A stretch of DNA of 64,000 nt from Thioalkalivibrio sp. ALMg11 (GCF_000377905.1 NZ_KB898871.1:345001-409000), one strand, 5' to 3'. Shown: positions 22,388 to 33,647, counted from the first letter of the stretch. Numbers and translations: made by a program. Notes: a model not told the origin generated them from the letters alone.

Positions 22388-23491
22388 CTACAGGCGCATC
22401 GGCATCACCACGTAGCGCGCACCGCCCGGTGGTTCCGCCTGAATCAGGATCGACGAGTTCCCGTCGCGGAGCCCGATCCGAACCTGCTCGGTCTCAAGGA
22501 CATTCAGCACGTCCGCCAGGTACCCGAGGTTGAACCCGATCTCCATCGGCCCCCCGTCGTATTCCGCCTCAACCGACTCCTGGGCCTCTTCGCGATCGGC
22601 GTTGTGCGTCATCACCTGGCAACCGTTGCCCCCCAGGGCCATGCGTACGCCGCGATACTTGTCACTCGCAACAATCGCCACCCGGCCCAGCGCCTGCTTC
22701 AGGACTTCCCGGTCGACCCGCAGCGTGGAGGGCAGATCCGAGGGAATGACCCGTTCGTAATCCGGGAAGCGGCCCTCGATCACCTTGCTGCGCAGCACCG
22801 CCTTGCCCAGTTCGAAAACCACCTGGTCTTCCCCGAATCCGATCCGGACCGTCGATTCGTCGTCGGCCAGATTGCGCCGCAGCTCCGCCACGGCCTTGCG
22901 CGGGACGATGCGTTCGACTCGGCCCTCGACCGGCTGCTCGAGTTCTACCTCGGCGAGCGCCAAACGATGCCCGTCCGTCGCGACCGCCCGCAGGCTGGTC
23001 CCACTAGCTACAAGCAGCAAGCCCTGAAGGTAATAGCGCACATCCTGTTGCGCCATCGAAAACATCGTGGATTCCAGCAGACGCCGCAGCCGGTTCTGCG
23101 GTACATCCAGAACGACCTCCGACCCTCGCGCTTCCCAGTCCGGGAAATCCGCGCCGGGCAGGGTCGCCAGGCTGAAGCGTGACCCGGCGAATCCCACAGT
23201 CATGCGCTCGCCTTCCACCCGAGCCCGAATCTCGCTGTCCCCCGGAGCGGCCTTCACGACATCCAGCAACTTGCGCACCGATACGGTGACATCGCATTCG
23301 CCAGGGATGGTGCCTTCCGCACCCGCCTGCCAGGCGAGTTCGAGATCGGTGGTGTCCATCCGGATCGCGCCGTTGTCGTCCGGTCGCAGACGCACATTCC
23401 CGAGGATCGGCATCGTCAATCGTTTTTCGGCCGCGCCCACAATCCGTTGCAGCGCTTCGGTCATCGTCTCGCGATTGAAAGACAGTTCCAT
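22388..23491 (-). CDS. dnaN: DNA polymerase III beta sliding clamp
   Basis: DnaN forms the ring-shaped dimeric clamp that tethers DNA polymerase III. The length of 367 residues is standard. The start MELSFNRETMTEALQRIVGA, the RLTMPILGNV segment and the C-terminal YVVMPMRL are characteristic; the final residues form part of the clamp-binding cleft. The ATG at 23491 lies beside the AT-rich part of the candidate origin, and dnaN reads away from it. recF follows after 13 bases. Confidence 0.98.
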   Translation of the reverse strand: MELSFNRETMTEALQRIVGAAEKRLTMPILGNVRLRPDDNGAIRMDTTDLELAWQAGAEGTIPGECDVTVSVRKLLDVVKAAPGDSEIRARVEGERMTVGFAGSRFSLATLPGADFPDWEARGSEVVLDVPQNRLRRLLESTMFSMAQQDVRYYLQGLLLVASGTSLRAVATDGHRLALAEVELEQPVEGRVERIVPRKAVAELRRNLADDESTVRIGFGEDQVVFELGKAVLRSKVIEGRFPDYERVIPSDLPSTLRVDREVLKQALGRVAIVASDKYRGVRMALGGNGCQVMTHNADREEAQESVEAEYDGGPMEIGFNLGYLADVLNVLETEQVRIGLRDGNSSILIQAEPPGGARYVVMPMRL

Positions 23492-23508
23492 GGCGATGTC
23501 CTGTATCT

Positions 23509-23540
23509 AGTGTTTAGATATTTAAATAGTAGTAATAAGG
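23509..23540. other. AT-rich putative duplex-unwinding element
   Basis: The tract around TTTAGATATTTAAATAGTAG stands out sharply from the roughly 65% GC surroundings and lies at the dnaN side of the DnaA-box cluster. This fits a DNA unwinding element; alternatively, part of it may be the dnaN promoter. Confidence 0.6.
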
Positions 23541-23698
23541 GGCACGTCGCCCTGTGCAGGAAACCCTAATTTCGATTCACAATCAGTTACTTGACGACGA
23601 TTTTTAGCTCTCCCGAACCTCTGTGAAGCCTGTTCCCAACCTGTGGACAGTTTCGCGGTCCGCGTTTTCCACCTTTCCATACCGTTGTTGCACCCAGC

Positions 23699-23707
23699 TT
23701 ATCCACA
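23699..23707 (+). promoter_or_regulatory. DnaA box (exact consensus)
   Basis: TTATCCACA is the exact high-affinity DnaA box. It lies 27 bases from the dnaA stop and is part of the candidate oriC. Confidence 0.85.
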
Positions 23708-23733
23708 GCTTTGCCGCCGGTCGGATAGCCACT

Positions 23734-25107
23734 TCAGCTACTGAGGGTCCGCAGCAGATTCGAGTAATCCTCGTCCAGGCTGGCGTCCGCCTCGCGCAGT
23801 TCGGCGACCTTTCGGCAGGCATGGATGACCGTCGTGTGATCGCGCCCGCCGAAGGCCTGTCCGATCTCGGGCAGGCTGTGCTGGGTCAGTTCCTTTGCCA
23901 GTGCCATCGCGATCTGGCGCGGACGGGCAATCGATCGGCTGCGCCGGCTCGACAGCAGATCGGCCACCTTCACGCGATAGTAGTCCGCGACCGTCTTTTG
24001 GATATTCTCCAGTGTAATCAACTTGTTCTGTACCGCGAGAAGGTCGCGCAGCGCGTCCTTGGCAAACTCGACCGTGATCGGTTTCCCGGTAAAGTGCGCG
24101 TTGGCGATCACCCGTCGCAACGAGCCTTCCAGTTCGCGGATGTTGGAACGGATCCGCTTGCCCATGAAGAACGCGACCTCGGAGGGCAGCTCGATCCCCG
24201 CCTGTTCGGCCTTGCGCTGGAGGATGGCGACCCGGGTCTCCAGTTCCGGCGGATCGATCGCGATCGTCAGCCCCCAGCCGAAGCGTGACTTCAGCCGTTC
24301 CTCCAGCCCCTCGACCTCTTTCGGGTAGCGATCCGAGGTCAGGATGATCTGCTGCTGGCCCTCCAGCAGCGCGTTGAAGGTGTGGAAGAACTCCTCCTGG
24401 GAGCGTTCCTTGCCGGCAAAGAACTGGATGTCGTCGATCAGTAGCGCGTCGGCGGAGCGATAGTGCTGCTTGAACTCGTCGATCGCGTTGTGCTGCAGCG
24501 CCTTGATCATGTCCGCCACGAAGCGCTCGGAGTGCAGATAGATGATCCGCCCCTCGGGGTGCCGGGCCAGGATGCTGTGCCCGATGGCATGCATCAAATG
24601 GGTCTTGCCAAGCCCGACCCCGCCATAGATGAACAACGGGTTGTAGGCTACCCCGGGGTTTTCCGCGACCTGGAGGCTGGCTGCGCGCGCGAGCTGGTTC
24701 GACTTGCCCTCGACGAAGCTGTCGAAGGTGAAGGCTGGGTTCAGGTTGCTTACGGGCCCCTGGGGGCGTGGCGCAGTGCTTGCGCTCTTGTCTGAAGCAC
24801 CGCGCTCATGGCGTGTCTCGCGACCACTGGGGGTCGGCGGTATCGGCAGTTGCGCACCGCCAATCCCGAGTCGCACGCGGCGCCCCTCCTGGCTATCCGC
24901 CGGCTGCAGTTCGCCCACGGTCTGCTCGATCGAGTCCAGCAGGTGATCGCGAACGTGTTCGAACACAAACTGGTTCGGCGCGAGCAGCCGTAGCCCGCCC
25001 TCCGACTCTTCGGCATGAAGCGGCCGCAGCCAGGTATTGAGTTGCTGTTCGCTGACCTTCCCCTGCAGGCGATCCAGACAGGCTGTCCACAGGGCATTGG
25101 CTGACAC
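23734..25107 (-). CDS. dnaA: Chromosomal replication initiator DnaA
   Basis: DnaA is the AAA+ initiator that binds DnaA boxes and opens the origin. The 457-residue protein has domain I ([22 protein letters not shown]), a variable linker (about 90-140), the ATPase domain with Walker [10 protein letters not shown] and Walker [13 protein letters not shown], and the C-terminal DNA-binding domain with the signature [16 protein letters not shown]. The start is GTG at 25107. It is separated from dnaN by the candidate origin and is divergent from rpmH. Confidence 0.98.
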   Translation of the reverse strand: MSANALWTACLDRLQGKVSEQQLNTWLRPLHAEESEGGLRLLAPNQFVFEHVRDHLLDSIEQTVGELQPADSQEGRRVRLGIGGAQLPIPPTPSGRETRHERGASDKSASTAPRPQGPVSNLNPAFTFDSFVEGKSNQLARAASLQVAENPGVAYNPLFIYGGVGLGKTHLMHAIGHSILARHPEGRIIYLHSERFVADMIKALQHNAIDEFKQHYRSADALLIDDIQFFAGKERSQEEFFHTFNALLEGQQQIILTSDRYPKEVEGLEERLKSRFGWGLTIAIDPPELETRVAILQRKAEQAGIELPSEVAFFMGKRIRSNIRELEGSLRRVIANAHFTGKPITVEFAKDALRDLLAVQNKLITLENIQKTVADYYRVKVADLLSSRRSRSIARPRQIAMALAKELTQHSLPEIGQAFGGRDHTTVIHACRKVAELREADASLDEDYSNLLRTLSS

Positions 25108-25197
25108 GCGTTCGTCTCCGGGGCGACGGGGTATTGGAAGCCACCGAGTCTACGCCGATGGAGGCACCCGGTGCCAGCGACTTCCCGACCCCCGAGA

Positions 25198-25226
25198 TTG
25201 ACTTTGCGCCCGGATGGCGCTAGTTT
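25198..25226 (+). promoter_or_regulatory. Candidate sigma70 promoter for rpmH-rnpA-yidD-yidC
   Basis: TTGACT (25198-25203) and TAGTTT (25221-25226) are spaced by 17 bases, about 36 bases upstream of the rpmH start. The -35 is strong and the -10 weak. The position suits the ribosomal protein operon. Confidence 0.55.
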
Positions 25227-25261
25227 TCACCGCCCTTTAACCAAGCGTCACGGGAACTCTC

Positions 25262-25396
25262 ATGAAGCGCACTTTTCAACCCAGCCGGCTCGTTCGCGCC
25301 CGCACGCACGGCTTCCGGGCCCGCATGGCCACCCGTGGTGGTCGCAAGGTTCTGAACGCCCGCCGCGCCAAGGGCCGCAAGCGCCTCTGCCCGTAA
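25262..25396 (+). CDS. rpmH: 50S ribosomal protein L34
   Basis: This 44-residue, very basic protein ([20 protein letters not shown]... ending GRKRLCP) is a standard L34, including the KRTFQPS start and the [18 protein letters not shown] region. It is a component of the large ribosomal subunit. The ATG at 25262 follows a GGGAA ribosome-binding site. rnpA starts 22 bases downstream, the universal rpmH-rnpA order beside the origin. Confidence 0.98.
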   Translation: MKRTFQPSRLVRARTHGFRARMATRGGRKVLNARRAKGRKRLCP

Positions 25397-25418
25397 TCCG
25401 GGCGGTGCGCCGGCTCCC

Positions 25419-25772
25419 GTGACCGCGGCGCCAGCTATCGAGACCTTTCCGCGCCGCGTCCGTCTGCTGACCGGTGCGGACTATCAGCGCGTCTTCAAGG
25501 ATGCCCGGCGCCAGCGCGGTCGCGATCTGACCCTGCTCTATCGGCATTCGGAATCCGGCGAGGCGCGCCTGGGCCTAGCGATTGCCAAGCGGCATGTCCG
25601 CCAGGCATCGGACCGCAACCGGATCAAGCGCATCGTCCGCGAGGCCTTCCGCCGGCGCCGGGCCGGACTGCCACCGGTCGACATGATCGTGCTGGCCCGA
25701 GGCGGCGCGGCGACCACCGATCGCCGCGCCCTGCGCGCCGAGATCGACAGCCTGCTGGAACGTCTGCAATGA
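25419..25772 (+). CDS. rnpA: Ribonuclease P protein component
   Basis: This basic 117-residue protein assists the RNase P RNA in maturing tRNA 5' ends. The family signature is clear: [12 protein letters not shown] near the start, [28 protein letters not shown] in the middle (the RNR motif), and the terminal helix. The start is a GTG at 25419 with no strong ribosome-binding site, so coupling to rpmH translation is likely. Its stop overlaps the yidD ATG (ATGA). Confidence 0.96.
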   Translation: MTAAPAIETFPRRVRLLTGADYQRVFKDARRQRGRDLTLLYRHSESGEARLGLAIAKRHVRQASDRNRIKRIVREAFRRRRAGLPPVDMIVLARGGAATTDRRALRAEIDSLLERLQ

Positions 25773-26026
25773 CTCTGCCACGCAAGATCGCCCTGTTGCC
25801 CGTGCGGGCCTACCAGTACGGCATTTCGCCGTTCATGGCGCCCCACTGTCGTCATTACCCGACCTGCTCGGCCTATACCGTCGAGGCGGTCGAGACTCAC
25901 GGGGTCCTGCGGGGCTTTTGGCTCGGTGTGCGGCGCATCCTGCGCTGCCATCCCTGGTCGCCCGGTGGCTATGATCCGGTCCCGCACCCGCGTTCCGATT
26001 CTCCCAGCACTCGACCCTCAAAGTAG
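25769..26026 (+). CDS. yidD: Membrane protein insertion efficiency factor YidD
   Basis: This 85-residue YidD protein is thought to help membrane-protein insertion and is usually encoded between rnpA and yidC, as here. It shows the family's cysteine-bearing [19 protein letters not shown] and the C-terminal [18 protein letters not shown]. It overlaps rnpA by 4 bases, and yidC follows after 8 bases. Confidence 0.96.
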   Translation: MTLPRKIALLPVRAYQYGISPFMAPHCRHYPTCSAYTVEAVETHGVLRGFWLGVRRILRCHPWSPGGYDPVPHPRSDSPSTRPSK

Positions 26027-26034
26027 TCGCGCTC

Positions 26035-27735
26035 ATGGATAACCTTCGCCCCCTTTTGTGGCTGACCCTGGCCTTCGTCCTGTTCCTGATGTGGCAGGCC
26101 TGGAACCAGGATTACGGCAGCACATCCCAGCCGGACCTCGCCGCCGAGCGCGCCGCGGAAGACCCCGATGCCCGTCCGGAGGACGTGCCGGATGCGCCGC
26201 AATTCGAGTCGGAACCGGACGCGCGGGCGGCAGATGCCCCGCAGGTGAGCACCCTGCAGGAGCCGGACCGTCAGCAGATCACCGTGCGTACCGATACCCA
26301 CGAGATCCTGATCGATAGCCGCGGGGGCACCCTGCTGCGCGCCGACCTGCTGCAGTATCCGCGGGACCTGCAGGACGATCCGCTGGTGCCGGTCCGCCTG
26401 TTCGACCATCGCGTGCGCGGCTATGTCGCCCAGAGTGGCCTGACCCACGACCGGGTGAATGACCAGTCAATGGAGGGGCGTGCACCGTCGCACCACGCCA
26501 ATTTCCAGGTTGACCAGGACCGCTTCGAGCTCGCCGAAGGCCAGGAACAGCTCGAGGTCCCGCTGCGCTGGACCTCCGACGATGGCGAGATCGAGGTCAC
26601 CAAGACCTACACCTTTACTCGTGACTCGCATCTGATCGAGCTGGACTACGAGGTCTCCAACCGGTCCGATTCCACCTGGAGCGGTCGCCAGTACCGACAG
26701 CTCCGCCACGGTCCGACGCCGGATCGGGAGTCCTGGTGGTTGTACACCTTCACCGGAGCGGCCTATTTCGACGGCAGTTACCAACGCGAAAGCCTCGAGT
26801 CTTTCCGCGACGACCCCATCCAGGCACGCATCCAGGGGGGCTGGATCGCGATGATTCAGCACTACTTCGTTTCCACCTGGGTCCCGGGTGAGGACGAGGT
26901 CAATGCGTTGTATGCCCGTGCCGTACCCAGCGATCTGGGTGACGAGTATCTGATTGGTCTGCACTCCGAATCGCGCCAGATCCCAGCGGGGAGCAGCGGC
27001 GAGTTCTCCACCCGGTTGTGGGTCGGACCCAAGCTCCAGGCAGAGCTCTCCGAGATCGCTCAGGGGCTGGAGCTTACGGCCGACTACGGCATTTTCACCT
27101 TCCTGTCCAAGCCGTTGTTCTGGCTGCTGGACAAGATCTACAGCGTGGTCGGGAACTGGGGCTGGGCCATCGTGCTGCTGACCATCCTGATCAAGCTGGC
27201 CTTCTTCAAGCTCTCCGCCACCAGCTACCGCTCCATGGCGCGCATGCGCAAGGTCGCGCCCAAGCTGCAGGCACTGAAGGAACGCTACAAGGACGACAAG
27301 CAGCGCATGAACCAGGCGCTGATGGACCTGTACAAGAAGGAGAAGATCAACCCGCTGGGTGGCTGTCTCCCGATCCTGGTGCAGATCCCGGTGTTCATCG
27401 CCCTGTACTGGGTACTGCTCGAGAGTGTGGAACTGCGCCAGGCGCCCTGGTGGCTGTGGATCCAGGACCTGTCCTCGCGCGATCCGTATTTCATCCTGCC
27501 GATCCTGATGGGCGTGTCCATGTTCGTGCAGTACAAGCTGAACCCGCCGCCGATGGACCCGGTGCAGCAGAAGATCTTCATGGCACTGCCGTTCGTGTTC
27601 ACCGTGTTCTTCGCCTTCTTCCCGGCGGGTCTGGTGCTGTACTGGTTCACCAACAACCTGTTCTCCATCGCCCAGCAGTGGTACATCACGCGCAAGATCG
27701 AAGGCGGCGAGGATCCGGACAAGCAGAAGAGCTGA
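26035..27735 (+). CDS. yidC: Membrane protein insertase YidC (Oxa1 family)
   Basis: YidC inserts membrane proteins alone or with Sec; known clients include ATP synthase subunits a and c, encoded about 7 kb downstream. The 566-residue protein has an N-terminal transmembrane anchor (LLWLTLAFVLFLMWQAW), a linker rich in Asp/Glu/Ala, a periplasmic beta-domain of about 300 residues and a C-terminal five-helix insertase core. The core includes WGWAIVLLTILIKLAFF with the hydrophilic-groove arginine region following it, and PVFIALYWVL. mnmE starts 7 bases downstream. Confidence 0.97.
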   Translation: MDNLRPLLWLTLAFVLFLMWQAWNQDYGSTSQPDLAAERAAEDPDARPEDVPDAPQFESEPDARAADAPQVSTLQEPDRQQITVRTDTHEILIDSRGGTLLRADLLQYPRDLQDDPLVPVRLFDHRVRGYVAQSGLTHDRVNDQSMEGRAPSHHANFQVDQDRFELAEGQEQLEVPLRWTSDDGEIEVTKTYTFTRDSHLIELDYEVSNRSDSTWSGRQYRQLRHGPTPDRESWWLYTFTGAAYFDGSYQRESLESFRDDPIQARIQGGWIAMIQHYFVSTWVPGEDEVNALYARAVPSDLGDEYLIGLHSESRQIPAGSSGEFSTRLWVGPKLQAELSEIAQGLELTADYGIFTFLSKPLFWLLDKIYSVVGNWGWAIVLLTILIKLAFFKLSATSYRSMARMRKVAPKLQALKERYKDDKQRMNQALMDLYKKEKINPLGGCLPILVQIPVFIALYWVLLESVELRQAPWWLWIQDLSSRDPYFILPILMGVSMFVQYKLNPPPMDPVQQKIFMALPFVFTVFFAFFPAGLVLYWFTNNLFSIAQQWYITRKIEGGEDPDKQKS

Positions 27736-27742
27736 CGCCGCC

Positions 27743-29059
27743 GTGACCGTGACGGACACCATCGTCGCGGTCGCCACCCCGCCGGGGGTCGGCGGTATCG
27801 GCGTGGTCCGCCTGTCGGGTCCGCAGGCCCGGCCCATCGCGCGGCGCCTGACCGGACGCGAGGTCTTGCGCCCGCGCCACGCCCACTACGGTGGTTTCCT
27901 CGATCCAGTCAGTGGCGAGGCCCTGGACGACGGCCTGATCCTGTTCTTTCCGGGACCGCACTCCTACACCGGCGAAGACGTGATCGAGTTGCAGGGCCAC
28001 GGAAGCCCCGTCCTGCTGGAGGCGATCGTCGCCGCCGCGGTGGACCTCGGCGCGCGTCGTGCCCGACCGGGGGAGTTCACCGAGCAGGCCTTCCTCAACG
28101 GCCGCCTCGACCTGGCGCAGGCGGAGGCGGTGGCCGATCTGATCCACGCCCAGACCGAGCAGGCCGCCAGGCTTGCGCGCTCCAGCCTGGACGGAGCCCT
28201 GGCGACCGAACTCGAACCGGTCTCGCGCGCCATCCGCGACATGCGTGTGATCATGGAGGCGGAGATCGACTTCGGCGAGACCGACCTCGAGTCGGAGGCC
28301 GCCGCCGATATCGCACGCCGCGCCGATATCCTCCACACGACCATCCGCGAACTCCTCGAACGCCTGCGGCCGGCGCGTTACTTTGCCCAGGGGTTGCGCC
28401 TGGCCCTGGTCGGCGCCCCGAATGTCGGCAAGTCCAGCGTGATGAACCGTCTGGCCGAGAGCGAGGTCGCGATCGTCACCGACCGCCCCGGGACCACTCG
28501 CGACGTCCTGCGTTCGCCGATTGCGATCCACGGGATTCCGGTCGAACTGATCGACACCGCTGGCCTGCACGCGAGTGAGGATCCGGTGGAGAAAATCGGC
28601 ATGGAGCGGGCGCGGGAGGCGGCCACCGGGGCCGACTTGATCCTTGAGCTGCGCGATCTCACTCGTCCGGAGGCCGCCCCGGACCTTGCGGCCCCGGCGG
28701 AAATCCCGCGACTGACTGTCTGGAACAAGATCGACTGCATTGCCGACCCGACCCGAGCGGAGCACGGGCTCATGATCTCTGCACGGACCGGGGCCGGGAT
28801 CGACGCGCTCAAGCAGGCGATCGTCGAGCGCCTGGGCGTGAGCGAGGGTGGCCAGCAACGCTTCAGCGTGCGCGCGCGCCATCTGGACGGCCTGCGTACG
28901 ACGGCCACGCATCTCGCCGCGATCGACGCCGCCGCGCCCCCGGACCTGATCGCCGAGGAGTTGCGTCTGGCCGAACGCGCCCTGGACGCGCTCCTTGGCC
29001 GCCAGGACCACGAGGCCCTGCTGGGCGAGATCTTCGCCGGTTTCTGCATCGGCAAGTAG
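27743..29059 (+). CDS. mnmE: tRNA uridine-5-carboxymethylaminomethyl modification GTPase MnmE
   Basis: MnmE works with MnmG to install cmnm5 groups on the wobble uridine of tRNAs. The 438-residue protein has the N-terminal folate-binding domain (IVAVATPPGVGGIGVVRLSG), a helical domain, an inserted G domain with P-loop GAPNVGKSS at about residues 224-232, switch TDRPGTTRD, DTAG and NKID, and the catalytic C-terminal CIGK. GTG is the start. It is separated from mnmG by about 390 bases carrying a repeat element. Confidence 0.97.
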   Translation: MTVTDTIVAVATPPGVGGIGVVRLSGPQARPIARRLTGREVLRPRHAHYGGFLDPVSGEALDDGLILFFPGPHSYTGEDVIELQGHGSPVLLEAIVAAAVDLGARRARPGEFTEQAFLNGRLDLAQAEAVADLIHAQTEQAARLARSSLDGALATELEPVSRAIRDMRVIMEAEIDFGETDLESEAAADIARRADILHTTIRELLERLRPARYFAQGLRLALVGAPNVGKSSVMNRLAESEVAIVTDRPGTTRDVLRSPIAIHGIPVELIDTAGLHASEDPVEKIGMERAREAATGADLILELRDLTRPEAAPDLAAPAEIPRLTVWNKIDCIADPTRAEHGLMISARTGAGIDALKQAIVERLGVSEGGQQRFSVRARHLDGLRTTATHLAAIDAAAPPDLIAEELRLAERALDALLGRQDHEALLGEIFAGFCIGK

Positions 29060-29446
29060 ACGCGCAGCCCTCTGCGCGATCAGGGTTTCGCAAGGGCTCC
29101 GTTGACCGCGTGGCCCGACTCACCGTCATTGCGAGCGAAGCGACGCAATCTCCGGAAGCTGGCATAACGTCGCGCCTTGAAATGCGGTGGTCGCCGCGGC
29201 CCCTTCGGGGTCTCGCAATGACGGGGCAAACGATGTGCCCCTCTCATTTCTTACTGTGGCAGAAACGCACCGCAGCGCGATCGCGGACCTGCGAGCGGTT
29301 GCTGGCGGGCACCCGGAAAACCGTCTGCCGCCAGGGCCGCTTCGCGCCCGTGTAACTCCCTGCTAGAATTCCGTTTTTCGCGCCCTGTACGCAGGTGGGC
29401 GTGGATCGCACTCACAGGCCGGACCATCGGCCGGGATAGCAGGACC
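29060..29446. other. Intergenic region mnmE-mnmG with one repeat and a possible promoter
   Basis: No gene is seen in these 387 bases. The left third holds the inverted-repeat element annotated separately. The right part shows a TAGAAT hexamer near 29365 that could be a -10 element for mnmG, though no clear -35 is visible. Confidence 0.6.
29123..29224. repeat. Palindromic repeat element with CCGTCATTGCGAG termini
   Basis: A perfect 13-base terminal inverted repeat, CCGTCATTGCGAG (29123-29135) and CTCGCAATGACGG (29212-29224), encloses about 76 bases. These include GAAGCGACGCAATCTC at the left end. I recall CGTCATTGCGAG-type elements as non-autonomous dispersed repeats in many bacteria. There is no coding capacity. 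Confidence 0.8.
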
Positions 29447-31310
<1,864 letters not shown>

Positions 31311-31321
<11 letters not shown>

Positions 31322-31940
31322 CGACTGGCGTGCGGTCCTCGCCGCGGAGGCCGGGGACTGGGCGCTGGACCCACCGGCCATCGAGGCCCTGGCGATTTAT
31401 CTGGAACAGCTCGGGCGCTGGAACCGCGTGCACAACCTGACTGCGGTGCGTGACCCCGCGCAGTGGATTCGCCGGCATATCCTCGACAGCCTGACGTTGC
31501 GCCCGTATCTTCACGGGGACCGGGTGCTGGATGTCGGGACCGGTGCCGGGCTGCCCGGTTACGTGCTCGCGGCCACCGAGCGCGAACGCGGATTCTGCCT
31601 GCTCGACAGCGCGGCCAAGCGCATCCGTTTCCTGCGTAACGTGATCGGACTCGCCCGGCTGTCCGGGGTCGAGGCCGTGCATGTGCGGATCGAGGACTTT
31701 CAGCCCTCCGCGCCCTACACCACCGTGCTGGCGCGGGCGTTCAAGGCCCCGGCCGACATGGTCGCGCGGGTTGCGCCGCAGGTCGCGGACGGCGGGCGGG
31801 TGCTGGCCATGCTGGGTCAGCGCTCGGTAGCGGACGAGCCGCTTCCCGCGCCGTGGTCGTACCGGCGCGTGGACCCGGTTACCATTCCCGGCGAGACCGC
31901 CGAGCGGCACATCGCCATTATCGAGAGAGCCGACCCGTGA
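31311..31940 (+). CDS. rsmG: 16S rRNA (guanine-N7)-methyltransferase RsmG (GidB)
   Basis: RsmG methylates G527 of 16S rRNA using S-adenosylmethionine. The 209-residue protein has the SAM motif [12 protein letters not shown], preceded by [25 protein letters not shown], both typical. The GTG start overlaps mnmG. The parA GTG overlaps its stop codon, so mnmG-rsmG-parA-parB read as one coupled unit. Confidence 0.97.
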
Positions 31941-32692
31941 CCGATACGCTGGCTATCACCAATCAGAAGGGCGGAGTGGGCAAGACCACCACCTGCGTGA
32001 ACCTTGCCGCCTCGCTCGCCCGGCTGGGCAAGCGCGTGCTGGTGGTGGACATGGACCCGCAGGGCAACGCGACCACCGGTTCGGGCGTCGACAAGCACGC
32101 CGATGACCCAACATCCTGCGAGGTCCTGCTGGGCCAGGCCACGGTGGCCGAGGCCGCCCACCGGGTGGAGGCCGGCTATGACCTCGTCCCGGCCAACGGC
32201 GACCTGACTGTGGCCGAGGTGCGGCTGATGGAGGCCGAGCGCCGTGAGTACCGGCTGCAGGAGGCGCTGGCACCGGCCAGGGCAAATTACGATCACATCC
32301 TGGTCGACTGTCCGCCGTCGCTGAACCTCCTGACCGTCAACGGCCTGGTCGCCGCCGATGGTGTGGTCATCCCGATGCAGTGCGAGTACTACGCACTCGA
32401 GGGGCTGACCGCCCTGATGCGCACCATCGAGAGCATCCAGCGCGGGCCCAACCCGAAGCTGCGCATCTCGGGCTTGCTGCGCACCATGTTCGATCCGCGC
32501 AACCGCCTGTCCGGCGATGTCTCCGCCCAGCTCACCGGCCACTTCGGCGACCGTGTGTTCCGCACCGTGATCCCGCGCAACATCCGCCTGGCCGAGGCCC
32601 CCAGTTTTGGCCAGCCGGCCTTGTTGTATGATGCCTCCTCGCGCGGGGCGGTAGCGTACCTCGCCCTGGCCGGCGAGATGCTGCGGCGCTGA
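31937..32692 (+). CDS. parA: Chromosome-partitioning ATPase ParA (Soj)
   Basis: ParA is a deviant-Walker-A ATPase that forms the nucleoid gradient along which ParB-parS complexes move. The 251-residue protein has NQKGGVGKTTTCVNLA (residues 9-24), DMDPQGNATTG and DCPPSLNLLTVNGL. It lacks the N-terminal helix-turn-helix extension of plasmid ParAs, as expected for a chromosomal Soj. The GTG at 31937 gives the canonical beginning; its GTGA overlaps the rsmG stop. Confidence 0.96.
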   Translation: MTDTLAITNQKGGVGKTTTCVNLAASLARLGKRVLVVDMDPQGNATTGSGVDKHADDPTSCEVLLGQATVAEAAHRVEAGYDLVPANGDLTVAEVRLMEAERREYRLQEALAPARANYDHILVDCPPSLNLLTVNGLVAADGVVIPMQCEYYALEGLTALMRTIESIQRGPNPKLRISGLLRTMFDPRNRLSGDVSAQLTGHFGDRVFRTVIPRNIRLAEAPSFGQPALLYDASSRGAVAYLALAGEMLRR

Positions 32693-32738
32693 TCGCCAGC
32701 CCGCCCCCCTTACCGACTGCCTGCAGGAACGATCGACC

Positions 32739-33581
32739 ATGGCGAAACGAGGATTGGGCCGAGGCCTGGATGCCCTGCTCTCCGGCGCCCAGGCCGGTGG
32801 TGACGAAAGCGACAGCCTGGAGCAGCTCCCGGTCGAGCAGATCCGGCGCGGGAAGTACCAGCCCCGGGTGCATATGGCGGAGGCGGCACTGGCCGAACTG
32901 GCGGACTCGATCCGTGCCCAGGGCATCGTGCAGCCAGTGGTCGTGCGGCGCCTGGACGACGGCTATGAACTGATCGCCGGCGAGCGCCGCTGGCGTGCCG
33001 CCCAGATCGCGGGCCTGGAGACCGTCCCGGCGGTGGTCCGCGATATCCCCGATCAGGCCGCTGCGGCGATGGCGCTGATCGAGAACATCCAGCGCGAGGA
33101 TCTGAACCCGCTGGAAGAGGCGCAGGCCATCCGCCGCCTGATCGGCGAATTCGAGATGACCCACCAGGCCGCGGCCGAGGCCGTCGGCCGCTCGCGCACT
33201 GCGGTCACCAACCTGCTGCGCCTGCTGGAACTCCACGACACGGTGAAGGACCACGTCAACGAGGGGCGCCTGGAGATGGGCCACGCCCGCTGCCTGCTGG
33301 CGCTACCGCTGGACGACCAGCCCGGCGTGGCCGCGACCGTGGTCAAGCGCGGGCTCTCGGTGCGTGCGACCGAGCAGCTGGTCAAGAAGGTCCTCGCCGC
33401 GACCCCGGAGCCCAAGAAGGACGCCGGACCCTCGCCGGAGGTGCGGCAGCTGGAGAGTCGTCTCTCCGACCAGCTGGGTGCCGCGGTGCAGGTTCGCTAC
33501 AACCGTCAGGGCAAAGGCCGCCTGGTCATCGAATACAACAGCCTCGACGAGCTCGACGGGATTCTCGCCCACATCCAGTAA
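32739..33581 (+). CDS. parB: Chromosome-partitioning protein ParB (Spo0J)
   Basis: ParB is a CTP-dependent clamp that loads at parS. The 280-residue protein has the N-terminal KRGLGRGLDALLSG (which contacts ParA), the CTP-binding GERRWRAAQIAGL, ENIQREDLNPLEEAQA, the helix-turn-helix around EAVGRSRTAVTNLLRLL and a C-terminal dimerisation domain. It completes a chromosomal segregation system with parA immediately upstream and a parS site in recF. Confidence 0.97.
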   Translation: MAKRGLGRGLDALLSGAQAGGDESDSLEQLPVEQIRRGKYQPRVHMAEAALAELADSIRAQGIVQPVVVRRLDDGYELIAGERRWRAAQIAGLETVPAVVRDIPDQAAAAMALIENIQREDLNPLEEAQAIRRLIGEFEMTHQAAAEAVGRSRTAVTNLLRLLELHDTVKDHVNEGRLEMGHARCLLALPLDDQPGVAATVVKRGLSVRATEQLVKKVLAATPEPKKDAGPSPEVRQLESRLSDQLGAAVQVRYNRQGKGRLVIEYNSLDELDGILAHIQ

Positions 33582-33618
33582 CCGCCTGAGCGGCACACCG
33601 GATTGCCCTGAACACCGT

Positions 33619-33647
33619 TTGACGCAGTACAAGCCCGCTCTTATACT
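33619..33647 (+). promoter_or_regulatory. Strong sigma70-type promoter of the atp operon
   Basis: TTGACG (33619-33624) and TATACT (33642-33647) are separated by exactly 17 bases. Both hexamers match the consensus at five of six positions. The pair lies about 44 bases before the atpI start, where the main atp promoter is expected. Confidence 0.8.

Larger units (their letters stand above)
23492..23733. other. Candidate chromosomal replication origin (oriC) between dnaA and dnaN
   Basis: This 242-base non-coding gap holds an exact DnaA box TTATCCACA (23699-23707), a one-to-two mismatch box on the opposite strand (CTGTCCACA read on minus, 23642-23650) and a weaker TTTTCCACC (23665). A strikingly AT-rich tract lies at 23509-23540 next to dnaN. 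The genes flanking it are the conserved origin set, and gene orientation diverges within a few kilobases. The region also has to supply the dnaN promoter. The gap between dnaA and rpmH lacks DnaA boxes, so this site is preferred. Confidence 0.8.

Noticed and set aside
25108-25261. Alternative oriC in the dnaA-rpmH gap
   Set aside because: There is no DnaA box matching TTATCCACA and no AT-rich tract; the gap shows a promoter for rpmH instead.
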